A DNA stretch of 35,937 bases from an uncultured Collinsella sp. (GTDB taxonomy: Bacteria; Actinomycetota; Coriobacteriia; Coriobacteriales; Coriobacteriaceae), in assembly GCA_900548495.1 (NCBI GenBank), contig URKT01000010.1:1-35937 (forward strand), read 5' to 3'. Positions 31,980-35,937 of the stretch are shown piece by piece (the first letter of the stretch is position 1; the number at the start of each line of letters is the position of its first letter). Position numbers and translations under genes: made by a program. Under the pieces are notes generated by a model, which was given only the letters and a program-made list of their open reading frames with translations, did no database searches and was not told the origin of the DNA.

Positions 31980-33878
31980 TTAATCCAACTCTTTTAAGCC
32001 ATGCGCCAGCTGCCAGTACTCGCCGTGCTGGGCGAGCAGCTCTTCGTGCGTGCCGCGCTCGATGATGCGGCCGTGTTCGAGGACCATGATGGCGTCGGCG
32101 TCGCGGACAGTGGACAGGCGGTGCGCGATCATAAACGTGGTGCGACCGCGCATGATGCGGTCCATACCGCGCTCGATGAGCTTTTCGGTACGCGTGTCAA
32201 TGGAGCTCGTGGCCTCGTCCAGGATGAGCACCGGTGGGTCGGCGACGGCCACGCGCGCGATGGCGAGCAGCTGACGCTGGCCCTGCGACAGGTTGGCGCC
32301 ATCGGCCGTGACCGGTGTGTCGTACCCTCTAGGCAGGCGGCGGATAAACGAGTCGGCGCAGGCGGCCTCGGCAGCGGCGCGCACTTCCTCGTCGGTCGCG
32401 TCGAGCTTGCCAAAGCGGATGTTCTGCGCAATGGTGCCGCTAAACAGGTGCGTGTCCTGCAGCACAATGCCGAGCGACCCGCGCAGGCTGGCCTTGGCAA
32501 TGTGCTTGACGTCGATGCCGTCGTACGTGATCTCGCCGTCATCGACCTCGTAGAAGCGGTTGATGAGGTTGGTGATGGTCGTCTTACCGGCGCCCGTGGA
32601 GCCCACAAACGCGATCTTTTGCCCCGGCTTGGCAAACAGGTTGAGATCCGTGAGCACACGGGTGCCCGGCACGTAGGAAAAGTCCACGGCATGGAAGCGC
32701 ACGTCGCCGGCAAGCGGGACCAAGCCGCACGTGAGCTCGGTGCCGTCGGCGGCCACCGCGCGGCCCGACTCATCAACGGCTGCCACGTCATGCAGGTGCC
32801 CGTAGACGCCCACGCCCTGGCCCTCGGGAATTTTCCACGCCCATGCGGCATCGCCCGTCTGCACCAGCTCCACGCAGCCCTCGTCCACCTCGGGCTTAAG
32901 GTCCATAGCCGCAAACAGGCGCTCGGCACCGGCCAACGCGTTGAGCAAGAAGTTGCCGAGCTGCGTAAACTGGTTGATGGGCATGGCGGCTTGGCGCACA
33001 AAGACCAGGTAGCTTGCAAGCGCACCCACGTCGGCCAGGCCCTTGATGCAGAGTATGCCGCCCGCCACGGCGACGATGGCATAATTGACGTAGCCAATCA
33101 CGACGGTCATGGGCACCATGGAGTTGGCATAGCTCACGGCGGCGGTGCCGGTGCGGCGAAGCTCGTCGTTGCGGCAGGTGAAGCCGGCAACATTCGCCGC
33201 CTCGCGGTTAAAGACCTTGATGACCTTTTGGCCCGAGACCATCTCTTCGATATATCCGTCCAGGTCGCCAAGCGATGCCTGCTGGGCGGCAAAGAAGCGC
33301 TTAGAGCGCGCGCCCGAGTAGCGCGCATACAGCACAATGGCCGCATCGCACACGAGTGTGATAATCGTGAGCTGCCAGTTAAGGATGATGAGCATGGCCG
33401 TGGTGCCCACAACCTGAATGGCGGCCTGAATCACGTTGGCAAAGCTGTTGTTAAGCGCCTCGGAGACGGTGTCGACGTCGTTGGTGAAAAAGCTCATGAT
33501 GTCGCCCGAGCGCGTGCTGTCAAAATAACTGAGCGGCAGCGTCTGGATGTGCGCGAACAGGTCGCGGCGAATATCGGACACCACGCGTTGGGCCGCGCGT
33601 ACCATAATCTGAGAGTAGCCCAGGGCCGAGAGCACGCCCGCGGCGTAGATGATCGCCGTCAGGATAACCTGCTTGGTAAGCAGTTCCTCCCCGCCCGTGG
33701 CCAAACCGTTAACGATGGGGCGCACCATGTAGGTGCCGGCGAGGCTCGCGATGGCGGCAACGGAGGCGAGCACGCCCACCGCGAGCAACGAGAACTTGGC
33801 ATGCCCCATGTAGGAGAGCAAGCGACGCACAGTGCGCTTGAGGTCGGCCGGGCGTGCTTGGGCTGCGGTCTTAGGCAT
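31980..33878 (-). CDS. Heterodimeric ABC exporter, subunit with consensus Walker B
   Basis: 632 residues from the ATG at 33876-33878, which overlaps the upstream stop by 8 bp; the open frame continues upstream but there it is antiframe to the partner gene. Six membrane segments and an ATPase domain with Walker A GSTGAGKTT, Walker B VLILDEATSSID (Glu555) and switch His586. The signature motif is LSQGQ (530-534) instead of LSGGQ. A linker of about 60 residues (WAWKIPEGQGVGVYGHLHDV and on) between the membrane and ATPase parts is longer than usual. Together with the partner it forms a TM287/288- or LmrCD-like exporter. Substrate unknown. Confidence 0.92.
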   Translation of the reverse strand: MPKTAAQARPADLKRTVRRLLSYMGHAKFSLLAVGVLASVAAIASLAGTYMVRPIVNGLATGGEELLTKQVILTAIIYAAGVLSALGYSQIMVRAAQRVVSDIRRDLFAHIQTLPLSYFDSTRSGDIMSFFTNDVDTVSEALNNSFANVIQAAIQVVGTTAMLIILNWQLTIITLVCDAAIVLYARYSGARSKRFFAAQQASLGDLDGYIEEMVSGQKVIKVFNREAANVAGFTCRNDELRRTGTAAVSYANSMVPMTVVIGYVNYAIVAVAGGILCIKGLADVGALASYLVFVRQAAMPINQFTQLGNFLLNALAGAERLFAAMDLKPEVDEGCVELVQTGDAAWAWKIPEGQGVGVYGHLHDVAAVDESGRAVAADGTELTCGLVPLAGDVRFHAVDFSYVPGTRVLTDLNLFAKPGQKIAFVGSTGAGKTTITNLINRFYEVDDGEITYDGIDVKHIAKASLRGSLGIVLQDTHLFSGTIAQNIRFGKLDATDEEVRAAAEAACADSFIRRLPRGYDTPVTADGANLSQGQRQLLAIARVAVADPPVLILDEATSSIDTRTEKLIERGMDRIMRGRTTFMIAHRLSTVRDADAIMVLEHGRIIERGTHEELLAQHGEYWQLAHGLKELD

Positions 33879-35700
33879 GGCGCTCACCCCCTTCCAAGGG
33901 CGATCCGCATGCGACGGAGGAAAAAGGATCATTCGCGCAACCATCGTCGCTGCCGTCGCCGGCGTCCGCGTTCCTCGCAAACTCCATCTGCGAGGCGTAA
34001 ATCTCCTGGTATATGTTGTCGCCCGCCAGCAGTTCCTCGTGCGTGCCCACGCCGTGGACACGACCGTCGTCCAGCACCACAATGCGATCGGCATCCATGA
34101 CGCTCGCGATGCGCTGGGCGATGATGAGCACGGTCGCATCGGGAATCCGAGCGATGTGCTCGCGAATCTTAGCGTCGGTCGCCATATCGACCGCGCTGGT
34201 GGAGTCATCAAAAATGAGCACGCGCGGATGCTTGAGCAGCGTGCGCGCGATGCACAGGCGTTGCTTCTGGCCACCCGAGACACCGGCGCCGCCTTGGCCC
34301 AACTCGCCGTCCAGCCCGCCGATGCGATCAAGGAACTCGTCCACGCACGCCGCGCGGCAAGCCGCGAGGAGCTCATCGTCCGACGCCTGCGGATTGCCCC
34401 ACTGCAGGTTCTCGCGCACGGTACCCGTAAACAGCACATTCTTTTGCAGCACAATGCCCACAGCGTCGCGCAAGGCGGCGAGGTCGTAGTCGCGCACGTC
34501 GCGTCCGCCCACAAGCACGGCGCCTTCGGTGGCGTCGTACAGGCGCGCAATCAGCTGCACAAGCGAGCTCTTGCCCGAGCCCGTGCCGCCGAGGATGCCC
34601 ACCGTCGAGCCGCTCTCGATGCGAAGGTCGATATGCTGGAGCACATCCTCGGCTGCATCCGCGCGGTATTTAAAGGAAACGTCGCGAAACTCGATACTGC
34701 CGTCCGCTGGCGCCGCAATCGCGAGGTCTCCCGCGGGGTTGGCGATAAAGGGTTCCTCATCGAGCACCTCGGCGATACGGCCCACACTCGTAAGAGCGCG
34801 CGTGAGCAGCAAAAACACGTTGGAAATCATCATGAGCGAATTCATGATCAGCAGCACGTAGCTCATAAAGCCCGTGAGCGAGCCCACGCCCAGCTTGCCG
34901 GCGAGAATCATGCGGCCGCCAATCCACAGGATAGAGAGCGCAGCCACGTACATCGACAGCTGAAACACCGGCAGGTTGAGCACCGCGCTGCCAAAGGTCT
35001 TTGTCGCAGTGCCGGCGAGCTCGGTATTGACGGTGTCGAACTTGGCCTCCTCGTGCTCGGCACGCACATACGCCTTGACGGCACGCACGGCGGTGAGGTC
35101 TTCCTGTACCACGCCGTTGAGGTGGTCCATCGAGGTCTGGAGTTGGCGGTAGAGCGGACTGACGCGATAGGTGATGGCGCCCAGTACGATTGCCAGCACG
35201 GGCAAGATGATCGCAAAGACGGTGGCGAGCGGGCGCGACAGCATCAGCGCGTAGATAAGGCCGACGATAAGCGTCACCGGGCCGCGCACCATAGGGCGAA
35301 AGCCGTTGCCCACAGCATTTTGGATAACGGTGATGTCCGTGGTCATGCGGGTGACGAGCGAGCTGGCGTCGTAGTTGTCCAGGTTACCAAAAGCGAGCGT
35401 CTGAATCTTTTTGTACTCGGCCTCGCGCAGGTTAGCGCCTAGGCCCGAGGCAACGCGGGCGGACGTGCAGGCATAACCCAAGCCCAGTACCAGCGAAAGC
35501 GCAGCGCACACCAGCATGTACGCGCCCTGCAGCAGCATGTAGTTGATATCACCCGCAGGCACGCCCACATCGATGATGTTGGCCATGATGACCGGGATAA
35601 ACAGCTCGAGCACCGTCTCGACCGACACAAAGAACACGCCGAGGATGGCATCGCGACGGTATGCCCCTAGATAGGAAAACAGTATTTTGAGATTGCGCAC
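33871..35700 (-). CDS. Heterodimeric ABC exporter, subunit with degenerate ATP site
   Basis: 609 residues from GTG (35698-35700), with GGGGGTT about 10 nt upstream. Membrane domain about 1-310, then the ATPase domain: Walker A GGTGSGKSS (371-379), consensus signature VSGGQ (474-478). Walker B reads VLIFDDSTSAVD, with Asp499 where the catalytic Glu should be, and the switch His is Gln529 (IIAQR). These are the same changes known from TM287 and other heterodimeric exporters, where one ATP site is catalytically silent. Cotranscribed with the partner. A promoter TTGACA (35764-35769), 18 bp, TAATAC (35740-35745) lies upstream. Confidence 0.93.
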   Translation of the reverse strand: MRNLKILFSYLGAYRRDAILGVFFVSVETVLELFIPVIMANIIDVGVPAGDINYMLLQGAYMLVCAALSLVLGLGYACTSARVASGLGANLREAEYKKIQTLAFGNLDNYDASSLVTRMTTDITVIQNAVGNGFRPMVRGPVTLIVGLIYALMLSRPLATVFAIILPVLAIVLGAITYRVSPLYRQLQTSMDHLNGVVQEDLTAVRAVKAYVRAEHEEAKFDTVNTELAGTATKTFGSAVLNLPVFQLSMYVAALSILWIGGRMILAGKLGVGSLTGFMSYVLLIMNSLMMISNVFLLLTRALTSVGRIAEVLDEEPFIANPAGDLAIAAPADGSIEFRDVSFKYRADAAEDVLQHIDLRIESGSTVGILGGTGSGKSSLVQLIARLYDATEGAVLVGGRDVRDYDLAALRDAVGIVLQKNVLFTGTVRENLQWGNPQASDDELLAACRAACVDEFLDRIGGLDGELGQGGAGVSGGQKQRLCIARTLLKHPRVLIFDDSTSAVDMATDAKIREHIARIPDATVLIIAQRIASVMDADRIVVLDDGRVHGVGTHEELLAGDNIYQEIYASQMEFARNADAGDGSDDGCANDPFSSVACGSPLEGGERHA

Positions 35701-35739
35701 GCAGGTTCAACCCCCATCAAACGTTGTTCGCAAACGCAC

Positions 35740-35769
35740 GTATTATTGCGCGCCGAATAATGGTGTCAA
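35740..35769 (-). promoter_or_regulatory. Promoter of the ABC exporter pair
   Basis: On the minus strand a consensus TTGACA (35764-35769) is followed after 18 bp by TAATAC (35740-35745), about 40 bp before the GTG start. TATTCCGA (35771-35778) just upstream is repeated in inverted form at 35839-35846. Confidence 0.6.
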
Positions 35770-35887
35770 GTATTCCGAAATCGTTTTCTGCAAGGTTAGC
35801 GCCGGCGGCGAGTTCTCGTGATGTGTGTCCATATTCACTCGGAATAATGGTGCGCGAGACTTTTTCGCTCCGGCGTCAACACAAACC

Positions 35888-35918
35888 TTGACTCTACAAT
35901 CGTTGTAGGGTTTTCACT
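35888..35918 (+). promoter_or_regulatory. MerR-type promoter and operator at the window end
   Basis: TTGACT (35888-35893), a 19-bp spacer and TTCACT (35913-35918). The spacer region carries the dyad ACTCTACAA-TCG-TTGTAGGGT (35891-35911), 9-bp arms with one mismatch. A long spacer with a centred dyad is the signature of MerR-family activators. The controlled gene lies beyond the window, on the plus strand. Confidence 0.65.
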
Positions 35919-35937
35919 ACACTGGTACGTAACTGTC

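Noticed and set aside
33879..34550. N-terminal extension of the 31980 ABC gene
   Set aside because: This part is another frame of the 33871-35700 gene; the membrane domain and a ribosome-binding site start at the ATG at 33876-33878.

Overview
The window looks like a contig from a high-GC gut actinobacterium of the class Coriobacteriia, most likely Collinsella. This is inferred from base composition, the glmM-rpsI-rplM order, a class C sortase pilus operon, a moaA / moaC-mobB pair and the style of the intergenic hairpins; no database was searched. The first 34 bases are not genomic: positions 2-34 match the Illumina Nextera read-1 transposase adapter, so glmM is cut by the assembly.

Layout. 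35-1752: 5' part of glmM, then the ribosomal operon rplM-rpsI with its promoter and terminator. 1816-3643: a patatin-like lipase, a 62-bp-period array of degenerate hairpin repeats, nested palindromes, and ssrA (tmRNA). 3883-5310: an unrecognised small protein and a RelB-like/PIN toxin-antitoxin pair with a well-formed promoter/operator. 5385-7852: a P1B-type metal ATPase and a small DUF6110-like membrane protein, with a palindromic operator candidate upstream. 7920-12620: two ABC half-transporters resembling YbtP/YbtQ or IrtA/IrtB, divergent from an AraC-family regulator. 12845-16346: gatC-gatA-gatB for tRNA-dependent amidation. 16673-25118: a sortase-assembled pilus locus (tip adhesin, two pilins, sortase C). 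A possible small RNA and a 50-residue membrane peptide lie between the pilins and the sortase. 25505-27836: a Cof-type HAD phosphatase and an MFS exporter. 28138-30493: moaA and a moaC-mobB fusion for molybdenum cofactor. 30727-31764: an unknown protein with a DUF559-like C-terminus. 31980-35700: a heterodimeric ABC exporter with one degenerate ATP site. 35888-35918: a MerR-type promoter/operator pointing off the end.

Almost all genes lie on the minus strand; the exceptions are the 3883 gene and the AraC regulator. Gene coupling is tight: stop/start overlaps or abutments occur in rplM-rpsI, antitoxin-toxin, the first ABC pair, gatCAB, tip-minor pilin, moaA-moaC and the second ABC pair.

The least explained material is intergenic. 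Two hairpin families recur four times each. R1 is always 65 bp with 19-bp perfect arms. R2 is 33 bp with a compensatory base-pair change. Both tend to sit just 3' of minus-strand genes. A third item is the plus-strand RNA candidate converging on the 50-residue membrane peptide, an arrangement like a type I toxin-antitoxin.
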